Source: JBBSJV01 sp038256935 (lineage in GTDB: Bacteria; Patescibacteriota; JACMRA01). From it: a stretch of 31,478 nt of DNA. The position numbers and the translations under genes were made by a program. Within the stretch, counting starts at the first letter, position 1; every line of letters begins with the position of its first letter. This document shows, one piece after another, positions 15,828-24,700 of the stretch. The DNA is taken from contig JBBSJV010000005.1 of assembly GCA_038256935.1 (NCBI GenBank), positions 1-31,478 of the forward strand, given 5' to 3'. The notes under the pieces are model-generated. The model did not search any database, was not told the DNA's origin, and was given only the letters and a program-made list of their open reading frames with translations.

Positions 15828-18800
15828 ATGAACTGGAAAACAAAAATCAAAAAAATCTTAAAATCAACTGATCACCAGTTACTAAAAGCTTATTTGTATC
15901 TCAAAAATAGACTTATTGATATTTGGCTTAACCTTCCTATTGATCTCAAAAACCGCAGACATAGAAAATTACTAGTTGCTTTTGGAGCAACTTTTGGCCT
16001 TGGTATTATGGCAGCTGGACTTCTGTGGAGTGTAGGGTTTTTACGTTTTGATAGTACCAGAGTAGCGCAGGCTGGAATCGTTTGTCCATCAGGATACAGC
16101 TTTGATAATAGCTCTAGTAGGTGCGCAATTATTGAAACCAACCGCAACGTCTGTGTACCAGGAGATACATACAATAATGACGGAACCTGTAGTCAAGGAA
16201 GTGGAATTACTTACAATGCCAAATGCCCAACTGGAGGGTGGCTTCCATATTCACCAACTCAATGTTATCTTACAGCCAATGATCTAGGCTATATTTTGGA
16301 TAATTTAGGGGTAGGTAATGGCAGTTGTAGTCCAGATCCACTTACACCAGGAAGTATTGCAACCTGCAAATTTCCACTGACTGGGTCAGCTACAAATGTC
16401 TATTTCTTACCAGCTAATCCTATCTTAGTTCAAATCCAAGGAGCTACAAGTCAAAGTAACAACTGCGCCATAATAAATAATGGAACAAGTTCAGCGGGTT
16501 TGCAGTGTGTAAGCGTTCCAACTTCTGGAGCAGCTATTGGAATTAGAAATTTGAATGTTGATCTAGGCACAGGGTATGCAACTAAAGGTACGGTAGAAAT
16601 TTCAAACAATCCTGTTACTGCTCAAGGCGAAGAAGAAGCTGTTGGCTTTAACCCCGCTGATTGTAATACGTATAGCAGTCAATCTAGAACCAATTTTAAT
16701 AATGGCCAGATTTGTATCGAAAAACTATACCAGAGAAACAATAGATTATACCGTAAAATCAACATTAAAGCAGGTGATACTGTAAATACAAGGCTTTACT
16801 ATAACAACACCTCCACAACTTCTTTAACTTCAGCGCAATTGCAAGATTCTATACCAGCTAATTTTACCCTAACAGGTCAACCAACCAACCAAATCGCCGA
16901 TTCTACTAGTAGAAATATCAATCTTAGTGGAACAAGCTTTAACATTGCTCCAAATATTGGCTATTACAGCTACTCTAATACCGAAACCACTTCTAATCTT
17001 GAGTTTGGTAAGAAGAAATATTTAAACTTAGCTCAATGTATTTACACCAATAATTCCCAAGGAACTGGAGGTTTAGCTAGTAGTAATCACAGCGACTTGA
17101 GTAATTTTATAAATATAGGAAACCCTGCTATAAACTCAGCAACAACGCTGTCTAATAATCTATTAACTGGTATCAATTGTGGGTCAGGTACAGCCAGTTT
17201 AGTTCTCAACAACAGCATAAGTAATACTGGCAACTACCTACTCTCTGGAAATAGATATCTAAACCTGCAGCAGTGTACTTACTTCCAAAATGAAGGACTC
17301 CCTAATAACTTCCAAAACGACTATTCTTTGCTTATTCCAAGTTTACAAACTTCTAATTATTCTACAGGTACATCAATTTCTAATACGGTAGGAGGCTCGA
17401 TTAATTGCGGAGGAGGAGATGCTGGTTCGCTAAATAGAATTCCTAAAACTGATTATAGCGCCGCTCAGAGCTTAGATCTGTTAGGAAACAGATACCTTCA
17501 CTTGCAACAATGTAATTACCAGCAAAACTTATCGACTCCAGGATCTGATCAAAATGACTTGAGTGTGTTGATTAATTACTCCAATTCAATATTTAACTCA
17601 GCAACCAAGGTCAATAATTCTGCTACCGATACTTTAAATTGTGCTGGTGGAAGCGCTTCAGCTCCTGTTAATACTAGTTTCAGTGGAGTAGCAAGCTTGG
17701 ACACTGTTGATATTTCTAGAGGATATGGGTATATCAACTATGATATGATATCTAGCAATAGCCTCAGTCTTTCTTCTTCACATGGAACTGATTTGAGCCT
17801 CAGTGGCAATGCAATCTCAACTCTTACTAACTCCAAAGCAAGTAGTATTTATGTGATTCCTGAGACTGGCTATGATACTGAAATGGTCTGGGAAGTTTCA
17901 AGTGATGGTGGTAACAACTGGACTACAAATCTTAATAACGTGTCTACTAACGACAAGGTATTATTTAGAGTTTGGTACAAAAATAACCTTAATTTCGCAG
18001 TATCCAATAGTCGATTAAACTTAACCCTTCCAGCCAAGCTAACCCTTGATGCTCAAACCCCAATTACCAACTGCCTTCTTCCTGCAAATTCCACAACGCC
18101 TCTATGTAGTACTGATTCAGTTCAAATAGGTGGCGGTCTTAGTAGCAGTATAGTCAGTGGTAGTAATATCACCGTCTCGCCTAGCGCTGGTCTTTTTGGG
18201 CAAAGCAATTCACAAGCAGCTGGCACACTGGATATGAGTCGTTTCCGCTACGCTCACCTGCAATCATGTAGTAATGGTAGCAGTAGATTCTATATTTTAA
18301 ATACTTTCAATAATTCTCCTACTCAGTCCCCGCTTGAAAACTCGACTTGCAATACAACTTTTGGTGCAGGCTTTAGTAATGGACAAGTGGAAAGTATAGA
18401 TTTAATAGGTAGAAATTATCTTCATAACCAATCCTGTAACAATGGAACAGTTCGAGGTTATTATCCAGGTCTTGCAAACAACTCTCAAGCCCTTGCTCCA
18501 CTTACTACAGCGCAATGTCAAAGTAAATTTGGTGCTAGCTTCGCCTCCCCTCAAGATCAAGTAACCAGCATTTTGGGTCAGCGTTATGGTCAGGTCCAAA
18601 GTTGCACCAACGGCTCAGTTAATATCTACTTAACTACAACCTTTAATTCTTCTAGTACGGCCACTTCTCTTACCAATGGTCAGTGTGAAAGCTTAGTTGG
18701 CATTGGGTTTAGCGCGTCAAATTCTACTACCGCTGATTTGTACTCTAGCAGTCTTAATAATTCTAGAGGGTATGTCCAATTTAGCCTTAGTAAAACCGAT

Positions 18801-20564
18801 AAAATAGAAGAAACTATCACTATTTCCAAATCCACAGCTAGTCTTAGCGGGGACGGGGTCACCACTGATAGACCTAGTCAAGATCTCTCGATTAATTTTG
18901 TAAATGCTGGAGAATTTAAATGTCCATATTTAGAGCCTCTCGGTGGACTTAGAAATGTGCAGTTATCCGATGCCGAATTTAGAACTGATCAAGATTTTTA
19001 TTGTAATTACGAATCCAAGATCTGTCCTGCTGTCTTTTTTGATGAAGATAACGATGGTCAATTGGATCAAACTGAGACCTTAGAAGCCAATCAAGAATTT
19101 AATCTACTAGATGGGCAGGGAAATCAGATAGAATCATTACTCTCAAACGCTCCTACGACCACTCAAACTACCACCAAAATCTGTTCTGGAGATTTTACCT
19201 ATTACCCACCAACTAACACTTGTGAAAAAATCATATCCCAAACTACCTCTAGAACTTGCCCTAGAGGTGGAGCTTTGCAACTTGATGGTAGCTGTAGTGG
19301 CAGTGACGTTCTTGCACGATACGCCCACGTTGCTAACTTTATCAATTATAACGACAGTGCAATTCCATATGAAACCACTTTTGCGTTTAATGACGATCCA
19401 TACTGGGCTAGAGATAACAGTAACACAACTTATTTCACCAAAGAAATGAATCCAGGAGATACTCTGACTTACAGAACCTGTATCAATGAAAAAGGTGGTA
19501 TAATGCATTTTGCTACTCGTATGTGGAAAAATAGTGAAAGTGATCCAGGTTGTGATTTTGGCTACCAACCTCAAGCCGTAGGAGCAACACTTTTTTGTAG
19601 ACCTGTTGGAGAAAATCCACGTTTTCCTGATCAGTGGGCAGATTATGAAGCTCAATGTTACAATGGATCAGGTTTTCAACCATACTTTAGAATGGGAACC
19701 TATGATAATCTTTCTGCTACCCTAACAGCTGACAATACTCAGACATACACTCAGTATATCCGTAGGTATTGGTACTTTATTATGACCTATGCTCAAGGTC
19801 TAACGACTTGGAATGGGTATGGAAACGCCTCCGATGACATCGCCCCTGGTTCTAGTAGTAACCCCATCCCAATGGGTATTAACTCTTCATATATCGGGTC
19901 TTGCCCTACTGGATTTTATGATCGTGGGGGAGCTTTTTGTGCCGAGATTGAATTTAATGCTGGGGTAGATGTGGGCTGTTTTGATGCCCTTGAAGGGGAC
20001 ACCAATTACCAGATCTATCACACCACTCCACTGACAGCCTATCAAACTACAGGAGGCAACGCTCAAAGGATATTCTTACCATATCAAGTCGATAGAACCG
20101 TAGTCTATTTTGGCTACTCAACAGGAGGTTTTTTGACTCTTGAAACTCCAGATTTAGTCAGTTTTGGAAATTTCCAAGTAGCAGCTACCGATATTCAAAG
20201 TCAAACCCTAGTCAGCCCAATTGAAGTAGTAGATACAAGGCCAAGCATCCCAGGCTGGAACGTAAGCTGTGTTGTCACTCAAGACTTTATTGACAGCACA
20301 AATCCTGAAAATACTCTAACTGTACCTAACCGGTTCGGTAATCAGACTGATGGTATTAGAAAGATTGGAGGTGAGCAATTTACAGGGGTTTTATTAGGTC
20401 AAAGTAGAAATGTAACTAGCTTTGTAGACCCATTTGTCTTAGCTACAGCAGATCAGTCCTCCGGTAACGGAAGTTTCGAAATCGATTCCTACTTTAGATA
20501 CTTATTACCTGCTTATTCTAGGGTAGGTAGCTACCAAACTGTTGTGACCTGTACGGCTATTTAG
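15828..20564 (+). CDS. Large Cys-rich surface protein with C-terminal WxL-like domain
   Basis: 1578 residues. A basic N-terminus (1-47) is followed by a hydrophobic helix (48-70) and AQA at 80-82, a likely long signal peptide. Then come: Cys mini-motifs of the type CPxG-x(n)-C (86, 133; a variant at 109); the domain shared with the 590-residue protein (~155-258); a beta domain (~310-350); three repeats of period 79 (from 397, 476, 555); a second beta domain (~700-745); three repeats of period 56 (Cys814, 870, 926); an EF-hand-like loop DEDNDGQLDQTE (1072-1083); more Cys mini-motifs; and a WxL-like domain (~1430-1578). The last has VSFGNF, VVDTR then GWNVS, and a closing LLPAYSRVGSYQTVVTC. I infer a wall-bound adhesin or surface fibre held by the DUF916 protein. 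Confidence 0.8.
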   Translation: MNWKTKIKKILKSTDHQLLKAYLYLKNRLIDIWLNLPIDLKNRRHRKLLVAFGATFGLGIMAAGLLWSVGFLRFDSTRVAQAGIVCPSGYSFDNSSSRCAIIETNRNVCVPGDTYNNDGTCSQGSGITYNAKCPTGGWLPYSPTQCYLTANDLGYILDNLGVGNGSCSPDPLTPGSIATCKFPLTGSATNVYFLPANPILVQIQGATSQSNNCAIINNGTSSAGLQCVSVPTSGAAIGIRNLNVDLGTGYATKGTVEISNNPVTAQGEEEAVGFNPADCNTYSSQSRTNFNNGQICIEKLYQRNNRLYRKINIKAGDTVNTRLYYNNTSTTSLTSAQLQDSIPANFTLTGQPTNQIADSTSRNINLSGTSFNIAPNIGYYSYSNTETTSNLEFGKKKYLNLAQCIYTNNSQGTGGLASSNHSDLSNFINIGNPAINSATTLSNNLLTGINCGSGTASLVLNNSISNTGNYLLSGNRYLNLQQCTYFQNEGLPNNFQNDYSLLIPSLQTSNYSTGTSISNTVGGSINCGGGDAGSLNRIPKTDYSAAQSLDLLGNRYLHLQQCNYQQNLSTPGSDQNDLSVLINYSNSIFNSATKVNNSATDTLNCAGGSASAPVNTSFSGVASLDTVDISRGYGYINYDMISSNSLSLSSSHGTDLSLSGNAISTLTNSKASSIYVIPETGYDTEMVWEVSSDGGNNWTTNLNNVSTNDKVLFRVWYKNNLNFAVSNSRLNLTLPAKLTLDAQTPITNCLLPANSTTPLCSTDSVQIGGGLSSSIVSGSNITVSPSAGLFGQSNSQAAGTLDMSRFRYAHLQSCSNGSSRFYILNTFNNSPTQSPLENSTCNTTFGAGFSNGQVESIDLIGRNYLHNQSCNNGTVRGYYPGLANNSQALAPLTTAQCQSKFGASFASPQDQVTSILGQRYGQVQSCTNGSVNIYLTTTFNSSSTATSLTNGQCESLVGIGFSASNSTTADLYSSSLNNSRGYVQFSLSKTDKIEETITISKSTASLSGDGVTTDRPSQDLSINFVNAGEFKCPYLEPLGGLRNVQLSDAEFRTDQDFYCNYESKICPAVFFDEDNDGQLDQTETLEANQEFNLLDGQGNQIESLLSNAPTTTQTTTKICSGDFTYYPPTNTCEKIISQTTSRTCPRGGALQLDGSCSGSDVLARYAHVANFINYNDSAIPYETTFAFNDDPYWARDNSNTTYFTKEMNPGDTLTYRTCINEKGGIMHFATRMWKNSESDPGCDFGYQPQAVGATLFCRPVGENPRFPDQWADYEAQCYNGSGFQPYFRMGTYDNLSATLTADNTQTYTQYIRRYWYFIMTYAQGLTTWNGYGNASDDIAPGSSSNPIPMGINSSYIGSCPTGFYDRGGAFCAEIEFNAGVDVGCFDALEGDTNYQIYHTTPLTAYQTTGGNAQRIFLPYQVDRTVVYFGYSTGGFLTLETPDLVSFGNFQVAATDIQSQTLVSPIEVVDTRPSIPGWNVSCVVTQDFIDSTNPENTLTVPNRFGNQTDGIRKIGGEQFTGVLLGQSRNVTSFVDPFVLATADQSSGNGSFEIDSYFRYLLPAYSRVGSYQTVVTCTAI
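17016..17669 (+). repeat. Three tandem 79-residue repeats (type A) inside the WxL-like protein
   Basis: Copies begin KYLNLAQC (397), RYLNLQQC (476) and RYLHLQQC (555), exactly 79 codons apart. Each has a second cysteine 42-47 residues later (451, 527, 604) in an NC-(G/A)-(S/G)-G context, so each probably holds one disulfide. The rest is Asn/Ser/Thr-rich and more variable. Confidence 0.75.
18246..18713 (+). repeat. Three tandem 56-residue repeats (type B) inside the WxL-like protein
   Basis: Copies contain RYAHLQSC (Cys814), NYLHNQSC (Cys870) and RYGQVQSC (Cys926). Both the first cysteines and the second cysteines (841, 897, 953) are exactly 56 residues apart. The second Cys is followed by FGxxF or a similar turn. 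The opening Y-x-(H/Q)-x-Q-S-C resembles the type A opening, so the two families are probably related. Confidence 0.75.
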
Positions 20565-20624
20565 TTTGATAAATCATTTAAGCTAATAGTAATTGACAAC
20601 TGTAACTTATTGTTATCTCTTGAT

Positions 20625-20825
20625 ATGTTAGAAAATGCGACCAATTTGCCTTGTACTGGAGCCCACACACTTGGAATTAAAGATCTTCAAACCCAACTTA
20701 CAAATGAAGGGTTTCCTCATGGTATTGTCATGAATTATTGTTGGATTTGGGTATGTATTAAATGTAAAGAGGTAACAGGTCAGTGTTGTAGCTATAAGAA
20801 CCCTCTTGATCAGCCAAATCCTTAG
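20625..20825 (+). CDS. Small Cys-rich protein of unknown function
   Basis: An ATG at 20625 gives 66 residues ending in TAG; a TTG at 20610 in frame would add five. The product has six cysteines, clustered at the end in VCIKCKEVTGQCCSYKN (CxxC plus CC), which could bind zinc or form disulfides. There is no signal peptide, so zinc binding is more likely than disulfides. It lies 60 nt after the WxL-like gene on the same strand and may be the last gene of that operon or a separate unit. I recognise no family. The short length leaves room for a chance ORF. Confidence 0.42.
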   Translation: MLENATNLPCTGAHTLGIKDLQTQLTNEGFPHGIVMNYCWIWVCIKCKEVTGQCCSYKNPLDQPNP

Positions 20826-20862
20826 TTTATTATAAAAATTTAAATCTCCAAAGCTAAGTAGC

Positions 20863-20900
20863 GGCGATCACCGTATCGCCATCCCCCCCCCTTTTTTTTT
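20863..20900 (+). terminator. Possible terminator of the WxL operon
   Basis: Stem GGCGAT / ATCGCC with a 6-nt loop (20863-20880), then AT and runs of nine C (20883-20891) and nine T (20892-20900). The T run is eleven bases from the stem, so it is not a textbook intrinsic terminator. Confidence 0.3.
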
Positions 20901-20983
20901 GTTTCGTAGAGGAAAGCTCCTGCTTTCCATTTCCAATTCCACTCCCTCCTTTTTTTCCGTATACCCGAATCACCGTATCGCCA
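20867..20983. repeat. Direct repeat pair flanking a hairpin module
   Basis: ATCACCGTATCGCCA occurs at 20867-20881 and again at 20969-20983. Between them lies the hairpin GGAAAGC tcct GCTTTCC (20911-20928). The surrounding bases (CGTAGAGGAA ... TTCCATTTCCAATT) recur at 31252-31284 inside the MITE-like element. Confidence 0.65.
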
Positions 20984-21052
20984 ATTCCACGATGGCAAAT
21001 GTTTATTCATAATTCTTCAAGATCTACTCTTATTTCTACAATCAAAAAAAAT

Positions 21053-21081
21053 ATGACAAAGCCTTAAAACTGTGCTATAAT
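21053..21081 (+). promoter_or_regulatory. Promoter upstream of the giant-protein unit
   Basis: ATGACA (21053-21058), 17 nt, then a perfect TATAAT (21076-21081) preceded by TGTGC, an extended -10. The 11-mer TGTGCTATAAT is identical to that before the gene at 29846. Initiation near 21088 leaves a leader of about 275 nt. Confidence 0.65.
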
Positions 21082-21216
21082 TAAGTCAGTGAAAGTACAT
21101 AAAACTATACTAAATAGCCAATTAACCCTATCAATGGGTATTATAAGTACAATCAAAAACCAAAAAAAACTAACTTTAAATTAAATTTTATATAAAAACA
21201 TCATATTCCAATTCAA

Positions 21217-21342
21217 ATGTCTCAAGAATAAAGAAAAAGATTTTTAGCCTCTTTAGAGAGTAGGGGGAAGGGGGGTGCAGTTTACGCTAATAAAACTATC
21301 TCATCTCAATCCAAAGTTACTGATGATTTTGAACTTATTTAA
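21217..21342 (+). pseudogene. Short reading frame with one in-frame TAA
   Basis: ATG at 21217 reads MSQE, then TAA (21229-21231), then stays open as RKRFLASLESRGKGG, AVYANKTISS and onward to TAA at 21340-21342. A single T for C change (CAA to TAA) would explain the break. The sequence after the stop has a protein-like mix of charged and polar residues. It lies in the leader of the giant-protein unit. Translation of four codons could also act as a tiny leader peptide. No family recognised. Confidence 0.3.
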
Positions 21343-21363
21343 ATAGATTATATTCAGATTTGT

Positions 21364-21717
21364 ATGGATGATATTTTATTGAAAATGGGACAAACTAACT
21401 CCTACAAAAACCAAACAGAAGACCAAAGAATCAATATCGAAACAAATCTAAGGGTCGAATTTATAGACTCAATTATGGCAAGCCTATATACCTTATTTGA
21501 AGAAAACAACTTACTTCTGGAAATTAAAAAACTAGGAGAATCAGCTGAAGATTCTGAAGAATTGATGCAGATTATAGCTGGGATTATGGTATCAGTACCT
21601 GCAATTTCAGAATATGTAGTAAAATCAATAGTTACAAAATATAAATCACTTTGTGACGAAATGGATTTTTCTTACGAACCAAATATAATTCACTCATTAA
21701 TTAAAGAAACCGTATAA
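21364..21717 (+). CDS. Small helical protein encoded just before the giant gene
   Basis: 117 residues, acidic, predicted almost entirely helical, no signal peptide or membrane helix. One stretch (EELMQIIAGIMVSVPAISEY, ~70-89) is amphipathic. It ends one base before the ATG of the 2689-residue gene, so the two are surely cotranscribed and perhaps translationally coupled. Small, acidic, helical proteins encoded beside very large exported proteins are sometimes dedicated chaperones. That is a guess from position and composition; I recognise no family. Confidence 0.68.
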   Translation: MDDILLKMGQTNSYKNQTEDQRINIETNLRVEFIDSIMASLYTLFEENNLLLEIKKLGESAEDSEELMQIIAGIMVSVPAISEYVVKSIVTKYKSLCDEMDFSYEPNIIHSLIKETV

Positions 21718-21718
21718 T

Positions 21719-24700
21719 ATGCCTACTTCAACTATATCACAATTAGAATCTCAAAACTTAAGTAATTCTCAATTAGATAGATCAACCTTAGAGTCTCAAA
21801 TGTTGAGGCAAAAGTTAGCTGAATCTTTTGCAATTAAAGCAGCTAGAAATTTATCTGAAAACTTTGTTGGTGGAGACGTGGTTGAAGATACTCAGGGGAA
21901 TGTCACAATCCAAGGTGGTGGAATGATGAAAGCTTTAGGTGAAGTTGTATCAGGTAAACGAGATGCTTGGAGAACGTTGCAAAGTTTTGCAAGAGATAGC
22001 GTAAAATATGGTGCTAAAGGGCTTGATGATCTTTCTAAGTTTGAAAAAACTAAAGATTTGCATATTAATCTGCAACCAGTTTTATCTGAGTTAATAATGA
22101 AGGTTTATTTGGGACAACAAGATGGTGGTGACGTTAGTAGTATCCTTAGAGAGGAAATGGCACAATTACCTGCATGGCAACAAGATGAGATAAAACAATC
22201 TATGGTTGGTGGGTCTGCTGCACTTAATGATACAGGTAGTAGTTACGCATTGGAGGTTCATGGTGTAATGACCAGTACACTAGAGGCAATTTGTAAATCT
22301 ATAGAATCATCAGTAAAAACAGTAGAATCAGGGTCTAATATTGAAAGCGTAGGATCTCAAGTAGACCAGTTCTTTGGAGTTGAAAAAACTGTATTAGATG
22401 GCGACCAAAATAGTAGATACCTTAGAACTGAATCAAGAATGGGGGGAACTTTGGGTTTTGTAAAAACCCTAGCTACCAGAATCCCATCACAAACGATTGC
22501 TGCAATCACTAATGTAGCAAGTAATGTTGCCCCACAGTTTGCTACAGCAATTAATGGAGCAGGAGCTGCAGGACTAAATTTGATTACTGTGCCTTATCAA
22601 GCTGCAACAATTCTTCAAATGGCGGATATGAGCTCTCTAAGTGGAGCAAAAGTAATAAATGAAAGATTAAATCTTTTAAGAAAGTCAGGGGCCAGTCCTG
22701 AAGATCAGCTAAAAGCAGTTCTTACAATGAGTACACAATTGCTTGAAAAAGCAAAGGATAGATCAACTGGTTCTAAAAGCATTGGGATTGAAGGGTTAGG
22801 TAAAATAAATTTAAATGATATAAAGAAATTTTTCTCTGTCGACTCATTCAAATTAAATGCTGATCAAGTTCAAGATTTTGCTTACTTTAGTGGTCAAGAT
22901 TTGCAAATGATATCTAATTTAATTAATAATTTAATCACTCAAGTTGATTCTACAAATAATCCTCAATTGGTTAATGCAGCTCAAGATTTATCCGTTGATG
23001 TTGGCGATAGTGCCTTAGAAGTTGTTGATGAGAAAGTTGAAAAAGTAATTAATAGACTGAATAGACCACCAAAAGAGACTGCCTTAACAAAAGGTATTGG
23101 TAAGTTATTTGGCTGGGCAGGAGAAAAAATAAATTCTGCTAAAAAATACTATTCTGAAAATAGTCAGGTAATGCAGTTTGTTGATAAAGCAAAACAGCAA
23201 ATCGGAGAATCCACTATTTCACTTTTAGATAGTACTCCATTAACAAGAGGTATCGTAAATTATCTTGACTCTTCAAGGTTTGAGAGTAGAATGTTAACTC
23301 AAAAATTATTAGACCTCGCTATAGAGAAAAAAGAATTAGGTTTCTTAAATGAACTCAAACAAGAATTGATTACTAATCATGGCATGCAAGACTGGCTTGC
23401 TAGTGAAATCACTAATCAGGATGTGGCGAAAGGTGGATATGGATATAATCAAATTTTAGATTATTTATCAAACTTATCTACAGAACAGGTTTTCCAAAAA
23501 TTTAGTGGAATTGCAATTGTTGAAGAAATTTTAAACATAATTAGCTATGTTTCTAATCAAAAAGCAATGAAGACTATTGATAGACACGCTGGAATTGCTA
23601 AGAGTTATGCAATGATGACAGCACAAGGTATTGGTCTAGGAATGCTATTTAAGTCTTCTCATCTAGCTGGTGAAGGTCTTGTTAGTATTGGAGAATATGC
23701 TAATGCCAAATTAACAACAGGTAGTGCTTTGGACTTAGTAAATGATAGTGGAACTACAATTGGAAGAAACGTTCAAGATTGGGGTGCCCAAGGAGCATCT
23801 GGTTTGGAAACTGCCGCCGCCGCACTTTATACAGAAACAGGTATTAGAAATATAGTAGGTAGAATTGAGAGTAGAACCAAAATCGACATAACTGGCAAAA
23901 AAGAAACCAGAGGAACAGTATCGCTTAATGGTCAGAATTTCAATGTTGAAATCAATGCACATCATGAAGGTGATCCAGGATTAACGCTTAATGGCTTGAA
24001 TGTTAAAGGTCTACCTGCTCATGCAGTCAATGATGAAGGAGTTAGAATGCAAATTGCTAACTTGTTAAATGACAGTGCTATTTCAGTAGATTTACCATCA
24101 GCTGCGATAATTACAGATCATGGCCCAAGTGGTACAATGCTAATCAAAGGGTTAGATGCAGTAAGTGTTGATAGTACAGCATCCGCAAATGATTTTGCAT
24201 TTGTAATTGGTGATCAAACAATTGAAGCTGGAAGTAGCGGACAAGTTCTTGATGTCGGTGGCCAAAAATTATTAGTTGCTGGTAGTGCAGTTGATGCAGA
24301 GGGTAAGGCAACCTTAGTGGTAGTACCTATTGAAAAAGCACTCAACGCCTTAAATCCAAATACAATCGATACATCTAGAATACAAATGGTACAGTATTCT
24401 GAATCAGCAGCAGCAGAAGGTGTTGTTGGTGGAGAGAATCCTTCTCAAGAAGCTGAAGTAAAATCTCAAAGAGATAGAATTTTAGAAAATGCTCAGAGAA
24501 ATACTGCTAATTCTCACGCTGCTGTTTTACAACAGCAAGCCCCAGCTCCCGAGCCAGTTGCTGTAACTCCACCTCCTGCACCTGCACAACCTGCTACACC
24601 TCCTCCAACTCCTGCACCAGTTAGAGTTGAAGCTCCTGCCCCAGCACCAGCTCCAGCACCTGCACCCGAAGCAACTCCAGTTCGTGCTGCAGCCCCAGCT

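Larger units (their letters stand above)
20826..21363 (+). other. Long intergenic region: repeats, promoter and possible pseudogene
   Basis: 538 nt without an intact gene. It holds a hairpin (20863-20880) followed by a C9-T9 run, a 15-nt direct repeat pair, a hairpin module shared with the MITE-like element at the right end of the window, a promoter at 21053-21081 and a short reading frame broken by TAA at 21217-21342. The mRNA leader from the promoter to the ATG at 21364 would be about 275 nt, much longer than at the other promoters here. Confidence 0.6.

Noticed and set aside
17016..18713. Regular repeats considered as a CRISPR array
   Set aside because: The periodicity is at protein level (79 and 56 codons) in an open frame; DNA copies are diverged and there are no spacers or cas genes.
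19143..19655. 170-codon minus-strand frame inside the WxL-like gene
   Set aside because: Antisense shadow of a clearly coding, Cys-patterned stretch.
20593..20598. TTGACA upstream of the small Cys-rich ORF
   Set aside because: No -10-like hexamer at an acceptable distance; the best AT-rich hexamers are about 14 or 25 nt away.
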